Source: Streptomyces sp. NBC_01268 | Lineage (GTDB): Bacteria; Actinomycetota; Actinomycetes; Streptomycetales; Streptomycetaceae | NCBI RefSeq assembly: GCF_036240795.1 | Contig: NZ_CP108454.1 | Coordinates: forward strand, 434,001-498,000 | Length of the DNA stretch: 64,000 nucleotides | Direction: 5' to 3' | Part shown: piece after piece, positions 1 through 7,664 of the stretch | Numbering within the stretch: position 1 is the stretch's first letter | Layout of the letters: each line of letters starts with the position of its first letter | The notes under the pieces: model-generated | Databases searched by the model: none | Told to the model about the DNA's origin: nothing | The model's input: only the letters and a program-made list of their open reading frames with translations | Made by a program: the position numbers and the translations under genes

Positions 1-606
1 CAGGTCCAGGGCCAGGGTGCCCTCGGGCAGCCGCTCGGCATAGTCCGCGGCCGCGTGCGGGTCCGGGACCGCGAACGGGTGGGGTTCCGTGAGCGACACC
101 CGGTGGGGCTGCGCGGGCGCCTGTGGCGGCTCCGGGGACTGGTCGAGGGCGTGGGCGATGCCTCGGGCCTCGGCGGATATGTGGCCCCGCTCGCGGCGGC
201 CGGCGTGCTCCGGGTGGGAGGCCGGCCACAGCAGGACCAGACCTCCCCAGCGGCGGAAGCGGCCGGACAGCGGCGTGGCCGCGAGGGCGAAGCGGTACGG
301 CAGGCTGGCCGCGACCCGCGGGTACGCACGGGCCATGTCCTCCTGGGACCCGACCCACACCAGGCGCTCCTCCCGGACGGCCACGCAGATCGGGGCGGCG
401 GTGTCCAGCGGGATCCGGTGCCAGGGCCAGGCCACCTCCTCCGGGAGTCCGCACAGCACCGCCAGGACGAGCGTCTGCGTGGCCTCGTCCAGCAGGTAGA
501 GCACCCCCGCGGAGGCTCCGGTGCGCCGCACGGTGTCGACCAGCGCGGTGCCGAGCAGCCCGGTCGTGCCGGGCTGGTCGCCGAAGCCGGGGACCGCAGC
601 TCGCAT
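1..606 (-). CDS. GAF-domain regulatory protein, C-terminus beyond the window
   Basis: The reading frame starts with ATG at 606 and stays open to base 1, giving the first 202 residues. Residues about 10-150 look like a GAF domain, with the segments GVLYLLDE, LVLAVLCGLP and an LVLLWPASHPE strand near the end. A Pro-rich linker and a segment typical of the entry into a PAS or PP2C/SpoIIE domain follow. In Streptomyces, proteins that begin this way are usually SpoIIE-type phosphatases acting on anti-sigma-factor networks, but the catalytic part is not visible here, so only the GAF sensor half is supported. It is the last gene visible on this strand and is separated from the gene upstream by 370 bases. 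Confidence 0.7.
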   Translation of the reverse strand, partial: MRAAVPGFGDQPGTTGLLGTALVDTVRRTGASAGVLYLLDEATQTLVLAVLCGLPEEVAWPWHRIPLDTAAPICVAVREERLVWVGSQEDMARAYPRVAASLPYRFALAATPLSGRFRRWGGLVLLWPASHPEHAGRRERGHISAEARGIAHALDQSPEPPQAPAQPHRVSLTEPHPFAVPDPHAAADYAERLPEGTLALDL

Positions 607-976
607 ACCAGGACCATACGCCGCCGAGCCTGACCGATCGCGCTGGTGCCCCACCGATGCGGGCCCGGCGGCGCTCCGGGCGGCAGGGGCGCGGCAGGTC
701 GCGTCGGGCGGCTCCTCGCCTCGCCCGGAGCCCCGTGGGGGGGGCGCCCGGTTCGGGCCACCCGTTCCGCATGGTCACAGAGTGTGCGGGGCGGGTGCCC
801 GGAGCCGGTCCCGGGCTCGGGTGCCCGGAGCCCGGTCCCGGGCCGTACCCGACGGCTGCGGGGCGCACACCGAGCGTGACAGTCGGCGGGCGCGGCAGGC
901 GGTGCCGGAGCCCGTCACCCCGGGCCCGGCGCCGTGCGGGGTGGTCCGAGTCCGCCCGCAGGTGCTGCGGAGCCCG
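607..976. other. Intergenic region with a GC-rich direct repeat
   Basis: No gene is supported here. Two 26-base near-identical copies lie back to back at 793-818 and 819-844, sharing the core GGGTGCCCGGAGCC and GGTCCCGGGC. Each copy can fold on itself through GCCCGG/CCGGGC, so the block could end transcription of the esterase gene, which runs toward it from 977. No promoter elements for the GAF gene could be picked with confidence. Confidence 0.45.
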
Positions 977-2359
977 TCATCGGAGCTCGTCGGCCGCCCG
1001 GACCCGGTGCAGGTGGACCAGGATGTCGTAGGCCGGGCCGAGGGCCAGGGTCGGCTGGGGGTCCGGGACGAAGATCGAGCCGGCGTCGTAGACCGGGCGG
1101 GCGCGGGCGAGCCAGGTGCGGGCCGTGGGGGAAGCGGTCCGCAGGTCGAGGTAGAAGTCGGGGTACCCGACCCGGTCCAGGGTGTGCTCGTTCATGCCGG
1201 GGTGCGCCGCCGGTACGGTGACCGGCTTCCACGCGCCGTCGAGGGACGTGTCCTTGGTGAGGAAGGTGCCGCCGGCGAAGGTGAGGCCGATCGCCGCGTA
1301 GTCGCGGCCCAGGCGGTCGCGCAGCACGGCGCCCTGGGTCCGCGGGTACGTGTCGGGGTGGGCGGAGGCGTATCCGACGTGGCCGTTGTGGGCCGACACC
1401 AGCATCTTGTGGCCCGTCTGACGCTGCCACCACAACACGTTGTCCGCCATGGCCTGGTCGCGCAGGCGCTCCGCGGCGGTGACCGAGGCCGGGTCGGCGG
1501 GGTCGATGGTGGCGAAGGCGAAGGTCTGCGCGATGTTCCGGGCGTGCTGCACCGTCCACGCGTACGTGTCCTCCTCGGCCGGACGGGCCCCGGTGACGAG
1601 GTCGAGGGCTTCCTGGGCGCGGGCGGCGTTCGCCTCGCGTTCCGCGAGCGGCTTGCGCAGGTAGTCGAAGATGTCGTCGAAGGGGCGGAGGCCGGCGTAC
1701 AGCTCGGTGAGGCGGGGCAGGGCCTCGGGACGGCTCGCGCGGACCGAGGTCAGGACCCGCTCGAAGATCGGGTCGCCCAGCTTGGGTGCCCCGAGGTCGT
1801 CGCCCATGAAGTGGACCCGGCGGCCGGGGTGGCGTCGGTTGTGCTCGCGCATCCAGCCGATCAGGCTGACGAACTCCTCCCGTTCCCAGGGGGATCCGGC
1901 CAGGGTCTCCTCCGCGATCCGGCGCGGGTCGCCGAGGCCGCCCTGCAGGTACTCGTCGATCCTGAGCCCGGCCGACCAGCTCATCTCCAGGGCGAAGGTG
2001 GTGAAACCCTTGTCCTCGACCAGATGCCGGAAGACGCGTTCCTTCATGGCGAAGAACTCGTGCGAACCGTGCGTGGCCTCGCCCAGACCCACCACCTTCG
2101 TGGCCCCGACCATGCCGCTCAGTGCCCGGAGGTCCGAACTGCGGCCGCCGGGCTCGGTCGTGCGCAGCGGGTGCGCGGACCGCTCCAGGGAACGTACGAC
2201 GGATGCGGAGGCGTCACGGCCGGTCGCCGCGGGTGGGGGCGCGGAGCCGGGAGCGTGTGGTGCCGCATGCGCCGTCGGGGCGGCCAGTGTCGTGGCGGCG
2301 ACGGCTCCCGTGAGCGTGAGGAACCCTCGTCGGCTGGTCGTCGGGCCGTACCCCTGCGT
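977..2359 (-). CDS. Tat-exported erythromycin esterase-like protein with an apparent ACG start
   Basis: The product (about 460 aa) belongs to the erythromycin esterase (EreA/EreB-like) family. Visible catalytic motifs are GLGEATHGSHEFF (the Glu and His used for water activation) and AHNGHVGY further on. The N-terminus is a classic Tat signal, TTSRRGFLTLTG, followed by a hydrophobic stretch and an AHA cleavage region, so it is probably secreted. The best ribosome binding site, AAGGGGAG at 2366-2373, lies six bases before an in-frame ACG at 2359 that fits the Tat peptide exactly. There is no ATG, GTG or TTG between the Tat motif and an ATG at 2500, which lacks a good binding site and would add an un-Tat-like tail. 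I take 2359 as the ancestral start, likely mutated by one transition. Substrate is unknown; most Streptomyces members are not shown to act on macrolides. Confidence 0.8.
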   Translation of the reverse strand, partial: TQGYGPTTSRRGFLTLTGAVAATTLAAPTAHAAPHAPGSAPPPAATGRDASASVVRSLERSAHPLRTTEPGGRSSDLRALSGMVGATKVVGLGEATHGSHEFFAMKERVFRHLVEDKGFTTFALEMSWSAGLRIDEYLQGGLGDPRRIAEETLAGSPWEREEFVSLIGWMREHNRRHPGRRVHFMGDDLGAPKLGDPIFERVLTSVRASRPEALPRLTELYAGLRPFDDIFDYLRKPLAEREANAARAQEALDLVTGARPAEEDTYAWTVQHARNIAQTFAFATIDPADPASVTAAERLRDQAMADNVLWWQRQTGHKMLVSAHNGHVGYASAHPDTYPRTQGAVLRDRLGRDYAAIGLTFAGGTFLTKDTSLDGAWKPVTVPAAHPGMNEHTLDRVGYPDFYLDLRTASPTARTWLARARPVYDAGSIFVPDPQPTLALGPAYDILVHLHRVRAADELR

Positions 2360-2365
2360 GGTGAT

Positions 2366-2373
2366 CTCCCCTT
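2366..2373 (-). promoter_or_regulatory. Ribosome binding site AAGGGGAG that decides the esterase start
   Basis: AAGGGGAG sits with a six-base spacer before ACG at 2359-2357 and is the only good Shine-Dalgarno sequence near the Tat signal. It argues that translation begins, or once began, at that codon. Confidence 0.5.
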
Positions 2374-2591
2374 GGTGCGTGGCGGCTTCGTGAGCCGATG
2401 AGGTGATCTTGGTCTGGCGCGGCGCCGATCGCGCTGGGGTGCCCCACCGGCTTTCCCCAGGGGCTTTCCCCCGTGCACGAGCGGGGGATGCCCCCCACAT
2501 GCCCGCGTGAGCGCACGGGTCACGGAACCGGCTGTTCAACCGGCCCGCGCCCCGGCGCACGTCGGATCGCCGGCGACCGCGGCTTCGCTCC

Positions 2592-2770
2592 CTAGGGCCT
2601 GTCGTCACACTCCCGTCGTCGCCCGAAGGGCGGCCCCGCGGCGTCTGGTGCGTGCTCTCGGCGTGCCGGGTGGAAGCCCTCGTACTGGACGTACTCGGAC
2701 TTTCACCCGGTGCGGCGAGAGCGCGTGCCAGGCGTCGCGGGGCAGGCGGGAGTTTGACGACAGGCCCTAG
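2592..2770. repeat. 179-bp CTAG-flanked imperfect palindrome (MITE-like)
   Basis: The element starts and ends with CTAG and its two halves are inverted copies of each other. The first 24 bases of one arm and the reverse complement of the other differ at one position (CTAGGGCCTGTCGTCA then C or A then ACTCCCG). Pairing continues with a few mismatches and one gap through GCGTCTGG/CCAGGCGTC, GCTCTCG/CGAGAGC and GTACTGGACGTAC at the centre. It encodes nothing. The layout fits a non-autonomous element or hairpin repeat; the CTAG ends resemble targets used by some IS5-family elements, which is inference. The right-hand CTAG supplies the TAG stop of the next gene. Confidence 0.75.
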
Positions 2771-3171
2771 AGCCGGAGCCGTGCGCGCAGGCGTTCCGTG
2801 AGTGCGACCTCGTGCGGAAGACGCTCCCACTCGTGCGCTTCCACGTTCCCACCGTGCTTCTCGAGCCTGGCGGCGAGGAAGCTCCAGTGGTCGGCCGCCA
2901 TCTGCTCCTGCGTTCGGCCGTCGTACGGCTCATCCGGTCCGACGACCGTCCGGGCGTCCGCCTCGACGTCCTCGAGCGAGATCCGCGGGTGGGCGTCCGT
3001 GGGAGCCGACGAGCTCCAGCCCCAGCTCCACCCCCGGTCGTCGAGCAGCACCACGCTGCGACCGTCCGCGAGTACGGCCTCAAGCCGTGCCGTCACCGAC
3101 ATCTGCCCAGCGTCGTCCGCAGCATCGTCGTCCAGATCGACATGAGTGACCAGCCGCGTCACAGCAGTCAC
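2767..3171 (-). CDS. Hypothetical protein, 134 aa
   Basis: A small acidic soluble protein with no signal peptide or membrane segment. GTG at 3171 follows a GGGGGCGAC binding site directly. The middle contains VVLLDDRGWSWGWSS and the C-terminal third is charged and helical (EQMAADHWSFLAARLEKHGG). I do not recognise a family. The stop codon TAG is formed by the last CTAG of the palindromic repeat, so the native C-terminus may have been altered when that element arrived. It is divergent from the adenosine deaminase gene. Confidence 0.65.
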   Translation of the reverse strand: MTAVTRLVTHVDLDDDAADDAGQMSVTARLEAVLADGRSVVLLDDRGWSWGWSSSAPTDAHPRISLEDVEADARTVVGPDEPYDGRTQEQMAADHWSFLAARLEKHGGNVEAHEWERLPHEVALTERLRARLRL

Positions 3172-3476
3172 GTCGCCCCCTCTCGGCTCGCCCGGCCCTG
3201 ACCCGAGCCGTCGCACGGACGCCCACGATATCCGGGACCCCTCACTCGCCTCACCGCCCATTCCCCCTCCCGCTCCCGAAGCGCCCGCCGGCGGGCTGCC
3301 GGGCGTGGTACTCCGTCAGATGCGCCGCGACCGGCCGGTCCACGGGCCCGCGGGGGCAGTGGGGCTTGCCCCTTCGTGCAGCCGCGGCGCACCCGGATTC
3401 CCCCGTGCGGGTGGAGTGGGCGTCGAACAGCGCCGAAACCGCCCGCGCGGTCTGTTCCGGTGGCGATCATGCACAG
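3172..3476. other. Divergent intergenic region
   Basis: This 305-base stretch separates the divergent hypothetical gene and the adenosine deaminase gene and should hold both promoters. I see no convincing -35/-10 pair, no repeat and no RNA gene. Confidence 0.3.
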
Positions 3477-5150
3477 GTGATTTCATCCCAAGCCAACCAG
3501 GAGTCAGCCGCGCGCACTTCGCGCGCCCAGGGCACGAAGCGGGGGCCGGGTCTGCGCCCCGCCGCGACCGGGGTCGCCGCGCTGGCCGCCCTCTGTCTGC
3601 TCCCGACCATGGCCGTCGCCGCGCCGTCGGCCTCCCCCGCCGCGCCGGCCGGGCCCGCCGCGCACCGGCCGCCCGCGGCGACGCCGAGCGAGGCCCTGAC
3701 CTCGGCCCGCCTCGACGCGGTCCGCGACGACCCGGCGGCGCTCCGCGCCTTCTTCCGCGCCCTGCCCAAGGGCGGAGAGCTGCACAACCACCTCTCCGGC
3801 GCGGTCAGCACCGAGTACCTCGTCGAGCTGGCCGCCGAGGACGGGCTGTGCATCGACACCGCGACCACGACGGCCGTCGTGCCGCCGTGCGGCCCGGGCA
3901 CCCGCCCGGCCACCGACGCGCGCACCGACAGCGCCTTCCGCGACAAGATCATCCGCGAGTGGTCCATGCAGGACTTCCCGCCGGGCGGCAACGGCCACGA
4001 CCACTTCTTCGACACCTTCGGCAAGTTCGGCGAGGTGACCTGGCGGAACCGCGGCAAGCTGCTCGCCGAGGTCGCCGACAGCGTGGCCACGCAGAACCAG
4101 TTCTATCTGGAGACCATGGTCTCCCCCGCCTCGGAGGAGGCGAAGAAGCTGGCCGGCGAGGTCGGTTGGGACGCCGACCTCGCCAGGCTGCACGGCAAGC
4201 TGGTCGCCGGCGGCAAGCTGGACAAGGTCGTCGACGCGGCCGTCAAGGAGGCCGACGGCGGCGACGCCGACTTCCGCACCGAGGCCCGCTGCGGCACCGC
4301 GCAGGCCCGCCCCGGCTGCGGCCTCGCCGTACGCTGGATCTCCCAGGTGAACCGCGGCAGTTCCAACGAGCGGGTCTTCACCCAGATGGCCGTCGGCATG
4401 CGCCTGGCCGAGCGCGACCCCCGCTTCGTCGCGGTCAACCTCGTCCAGCCCGAGGACTGGGACAGCTCCCTCGCCAACTACCGTCTCCAGATGCGGATGC
4501 TGGCCTACCTGCGCGGCGTCTACCCGAAGGCCCATGTCACCCTGCACTCCGGCGAGCTGTGGCCCGGCCTCGTCAAGCCCGAGGACCTCACCTTCCACAT
4601 CGCCGACGCCGTGAACGTGGCGGGCGCCGAGCGCATCGGCCACGGTGTCGACCTGCGCCACGAGGACGCCTGGCAGGACACGGCCGGCACGATGGCCGAC
4701 CGCGAGATCGCCGTCGAGGTGCCGTTCACGAGCAACGCGCAGATCCTCGGCGTCAAGGGCGCCGAGCACCCCTTCGAGACGTACCGCGCCTTCGGCGTCC
4801 CCGTGGTCCTCGCCACCGACGACCCCGGCGTCTCGAGGATCGACATCAGCCACGAGTACCAGTACGCGAGCAAGACGTACGACCTCGGCTACCGCGACCT
4901 GAAGGACCTGGCGCGGGCCTCCCTGGAGTACGCCTTCCTGCCGGGCACGAGCCTCTGGCAGGGCAACCCCACCCGTGACGGCTACCGCCTGGTCGGCCCC
5001 TGCCGCGGCGAGCGCCCCGGCACGGCCGCCCCGCGCCCCTCCTGCCGCCGCGTCCTCGACGCCAGCCCCAAGGCGTCGGCGGAGTGGCGCCAGGAGGCCG
5101 CCTTCACCGCCTTCGAGCACCGCCTCCCGGCCGCCCGCGTCACCGGCTGA
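3477..5150 (+). CDS. Secreted adenosine deaminase family enzyme
   Basis: About 557 aa from GTG at 3477, chosen because it places a charged N-region (TKRGPGLRPAATG) and a hydrophobic core ending in AVAA as a signal peptide. The mature part carries the metal-dependent deaminase motifs: HxH in GELHNHLSG (residues about 103-105), HSGE, ERIGHG and the double Asp in ATDDPG. These are the zinc ligands and catalytic residues of adenosine deaminases and of the extracellular ADGF/ADA2-like enzymes that convert adenosine to inosine. Length and export resemble the ADGF group more than the cytosolic 340-aa enzyme. An insertion with two Cys (RCGTAQARPGCG) may form a disulfide. A role in scavenging or quenching extracellular adenosine is inference. 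The binding site at 3477 is weak, so the exact start is uncertain. Confidence 0.88.
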   Translation: MISSQANQESAARTSRAQGTKRGPGLRPAATGVAALAALCLLPTMAVAAPSASPAAPAGPAAHRPPAATPSEALTSARLDAVRDDPAALRAFFRALPKGGELHNHLSGAVSTEYLVELAAEDGLCIDTATTTAVVPPCGPGTRPATDARTDSAFRDKIIREWSMQDFPPGGNGHDHFFDTFGKFGEVTWRNRGKLLAEVADSVATQNQFYLETMVSPASEEAKKLAGEVGWDADLARLHGKLVAGGKLDKVVDAAVKEADGGDADFRTEARCGTAQARPGCGLAVRWISQVNRGSSNERVFTQMAVGMRLAERDPRFVAVNLVQPEDWDSSLANYRLQMRMLAYLRGVYPKAHVTLHSGELWPGLVKPEDLTFHIADAVNVAGAERIGHGVDLRHEDAWQDTAGTMADREIAVEVPFTSNAQILGVKGAEHPFETYRAFGVPVVLATDDPGVSRIDISHEYQYASKTYDLGYRDLKDLARASLEYAFLPGTSLWQGNPTRDGYRLVGPCRGERPGTAAPRPSCRRVLDASPKASAEWRQEAAFTAFEHRLPAARVTG

Positions 5151-5396
5151 CCCAGTGCCCCAGTGACCCGCTGACCTGCTGACCCGCTGCACGGCACCCC
5201 CGACGGCGTCCGGCTCGCTCTGCTGCCGGACGCCGTCGGGCTGCGGTGGGCACGGTCGGGCCTCGGTGGGGGCGGTCGGGCGCAGGCGGGGTCCGGTCCG
5301 GCCGCGGCGAGGTGTTCCTCGACTCCGGGAACCGAACGGGCCCGGTTCGGGGTCCCCTTGCATGACGTCATCGGGGGCCGAGAGGGGAAGCTACGC

Positions 5397-5558
5397 ATGG
5401 ACTGGCTGGACGGGGAGATCGGCGGCGGCCGGGACGACGACCTGCCGGACACCGGTGGGTCCTGGAACTGGGTCAACGTGGTCCTCATCGGCGTCTTCGT
5501 GCTGCTCGCGGTCGGGATGTTCAGCGTGCTCCACTGGCTGCGTGACCTGGTCTTCTAG
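5397..5558 (+). CDS. Small single-pass membrane protein, 53 aa
   Basis: ATG at 5397 follows GAGGGGAAG with good spacing. The N-terminal 25 residues are acidic and Gly-rich (GEIGGGRDDDLPDTGG). A single hydrophobic helix follows (VNVVLIGVFVLLAVGMFSVL) and the protein ends HWLRDLVF. Function is unknown. It lies 33 bases before the response regulator gene in the same direction and could be co-transcribed with it. Confidence 0.65.
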   Translation: MDWLDGEIGGGRDDDLPDTGGSWNWVNVVLIGVFVLLAVGMFSVLHWLRDLVF

Positions 5559-5591
5559 GTCCCGGCCGACGTCGGCCCGTGATCAAATGGC

Positions 5592-6293
5592 GTGGTGACC
5601 GACAGGCAGCTGCGCGTGGTACTGGCCGAGGACTCCGTCATTCTCCGGGACGGCATGGTCGAACTGCTCGGTGCCCGCGGGTGCGAGGTGGTGGGCACCG
5701 CCGGTTCGGCGCCCGAGCTGCTCGACGCCGTGACCGAGCACCGGCCCGACGTGGCCGTGGTGGACATCCGGATGCCGCCCACACACACCGACGAGGGGAT
5801 CCGCGCCGCCGTCGAGATCCGTGCGCGGACCCCCGAGGTCGGCATCCTCGTCTTCTCCCAGCACGTGGAGACCGCCTGGGCCGCCCGGCTGCTCGCGGGC
5901 GGCGCGGCGGGCATCGGCTACCTGCTGAAGGAACGCGTCGCCCGCACCTCCGAGTTCGTGGCCGCGCTGCACCGGGTCGCCGAAGGCGGCACCGCGCTCG
6001 ACCCGGAGATGGTGACCCGGCTGATGCGCGGCGGCGCCCGCAGCCGGGTGGACACCCTGACCGCCCGCGAGCGCGAGGTCCTCGAACTCGTGGCGCAGGG
6101 CCACTCCAACCGCTCCGTGGCCGGCCTGCTCGGGGTGTCGGAGCGAGCGGTCGAGAAGCATGTCGCCGCCGTGTTCACCAAGTTCGGGCTTCACCCCACG
6201 GACACGGACAACCGGCGGGTGAAGGCGGTCCTGACCTACCTGGCGGAGGGCGCCGGCCCGTCCTTCACAGGCGGCTCGGCAACTCGGCCGTGA
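5592..6293 (+). CDS. NarL/FixJ-family response regulator
   Basis: 233 aa with a receiver domain (residues 8-125) and a LuxR-type helix-turn-helix (about 155-215). Receiver residues are present: acidic pair Glu13-Asp14, phospho-acceptor Asp58 in VVDIRMPP, and Lys113 in YLLKERV. The output domain reads LTAREREVLELVAQGHSNRSVAGLLGVSERAVEKHV. Two GTG codons occur at 5592 and 5595. The partner is almost certainly the histidine kinase encoded convergently on the other strand: the two 3' ends overlap by 29 bases, so the pair is not co-transcribed as such pairs usually are. Likely targets are the adjacent ABC exporter genes. Confidence 0.92.
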   Translation: MVTDRQLRVVLAEDSVILRDGMVELLGARGCEVVGTAGSAPELLDAVTEHRPDVAVVDIRMPPTHTDEGIRAAVEIRARTPEVGILVFSQHVETAWAARLLAGGAAGIGYLLKERVARTSEFVAALHRVAEGGTALDPEMVTRLMRGGARSRVDTLTAREREVLELVAQGHSNRSVAGLLGVSERAVEKHVAAVFTKFGLHPTDTDNRRVKAVLTYLAEGAGPSFTGGSATRP

Positions 6294-7503
6294 CCACCGT
6301 GGGCCCGCCGGGCGGGCTGTCCACGCTCAGCACGCCGTCCACGGCCGCGAGCCGCTCGGCCAGACCGGTGAGGCCGGTGCCCGCACCGAGCGCCGCACCG
6401 CCGCGGCCGTCGTCACGCACCGTCAGCCGGACCCGGCCGTCGGCCGCCCGGGCCGTGAGTTCGGCGGAACGGGCGGCGCTGTGCCGGGCGATGTTGGTCA
6501 CCAGCTCGGCGGCGCAGAAGTAGACGGCCCGCTCGACCGCGTGGTCCGGGCGCTCCCGCAGCTCCAGCCGGACGGCGAGCGGCACGGGTGAGGCGGCGGC
6601 GAGGCCCGGCAGGGCCTCATCGAGGCCGCCGTCCAGTGCCACCGGGTGAATGCCCCGGGTGAGTCGTCGCAGCTCGACGATGGTGTCGTCGGTCTGGCTC
6701 CGCGCCCGGTCGACCAGGCCGCGCAGCCGGCCGAGGTCCGGGCCCTCGTCGGCGTCCGGCGCGTCGCCGGCCAGCGCGTCGCCGGCCAGCGCGAGGGTGA
6801 GGGCGACGGCGACCAGGCGGGCCTGGGTTCCGTCGTGCAGGTCGCGCTCCAGCCGGCGCAGCCGGTCGTCGTTCTCCGCCAGCAGCGTGGCCCGGGCGGT
6901 CTCCAGCTCCCGCACCCGCCGTTGGGCCCGGGCGGGGCCCAGCAGTTGGCGGGTCAGCCACCGGTTCGCCGCGCTCAGCGACCGTACGGCGGCCGGCACC
7001 GCGTACAGCAGGAGCAGGCCCAGAGCGACGGCGGCGGGGTCCAGCCAGAAGGGTTGCGGACCCGCTTCGAGGAGCCGGCGCCAGAGCGGGTAGCCGATCA
7101 GCCAGCCGCAGCCGAGGGGAAGCCCGACGGCGGCGACGAACCCCAGCACGCCGAGCGGCATCCGCAGGACCAGGTAGAGCAGCGTGCGCCAGGCCACCGG
7201 ATCGGCGAGCACGACCCGGCCCCGGGCGACCGCGCCCGGCGGTCGGGGCAGCGCGGCCGGCGCCTCGACGGCCTCGCCGAGCAGCCTCGCGACCAGCCAC
7301 CGGTGCGCTCGGCCGAGTCCACGGGCGCCCAGCAGCGCGAGCACCACGAACGGCAGCCCGAGCACGGTGAGCGACAGCAGCGCCCCCGCGTACACGACCG
7401 CCAGCGCGTAGACCCCGCAGAGCAGGGCGAGCGGCAACCCCACGACGGCGAAGGCCCATTCGCCGCCGCGGAGCGGGAGGCGGCGCCTCCGCGCCTCAGC
7501 CAT
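6265..7503 (-). CDS. Membrane sensor histidine kinase (HisKA_3 type)
   Basis: 412 aa. The N-terminal half has several hydrophobic helices (FAVVGLPLALLCGVYALAVVY, LTVLGLPFVVLALLGA, LGVLGFVAAVGLPLGCG, and one near 160-175). The dimerisation and phospho-acceptor motif is ERDLHDGTQARL with His223. The ATPase domain has ELVTNIARHSAAR (N box) and VRDDGRGGAALGAGTGLTGL (G boxes). It should phosphorylate the convergent response regulator. It lies downstream of the ABC exporter genes on the same strand after a 161-base gap rich in GGATAC-type runs, so transcription from the exporter could continue into it. Confidence 0.9.
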   Translation of the reverse strand: MAEARRRRLPLRGGEWAFAVVGLPLALLCGVYALAVVYAGALLSLTVLGLPFVVLALLGARGLGRAHRWLVARLLGEAVEAPAALPRPPGAVARGRVVLADPVAWRTLLYLVLRMPLGVLGFVAAVGLPLGCGWLIGYPLWRRLLEAGPQPFWLDPAAVALGLLLLYAVPAAVRSLSAANRWLTRQLLGPARAQRRVRELETARATLLAENDDRLRRLERDLHDGTQARLVAVALTLALAGDALAGDAPDADEGPDLGRLRGLVDRARSQTDDTIVELRRLTRGIHPVALDGGLDEALPGLAAASPVPLAVRLELRERPDHAVERAVYFCAAELVTNIARHSAARSAELTARAADGRVRLTVRDDGRGGAALGAGTGLTGLAERLAAVDGVLSVDSPPGGPTVVTAELPSRL

Positions 7504-7664
7504 GCCGCCCCCCGGACGCGGGCCCGGGGGCGCACCTCGCTGCGGGCGGGGATTCCGATACGGGCGCGGGCTCGGGCGCAGGCTGGAACGCGGGCACGGG
7601 GGCGCCTACAGATGCGGACACGGGTACGGAGGCGGATACGGATACGGATACGCGCGCAGTGCGG

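Noticed and set aside
2360..2830. N-terminal extension of the esterase to 2500 or 2830
   Set aside because: It would put more than 45 residues before a Tat motif, runs into the palindromic element and lacks a ribosome binding site.
3504..5363. Minus-strand open frame of 619 codons over the adenosine deaminase gene
   Set aside because: Antisense shadow; the plus strand carries every deaminase motif.
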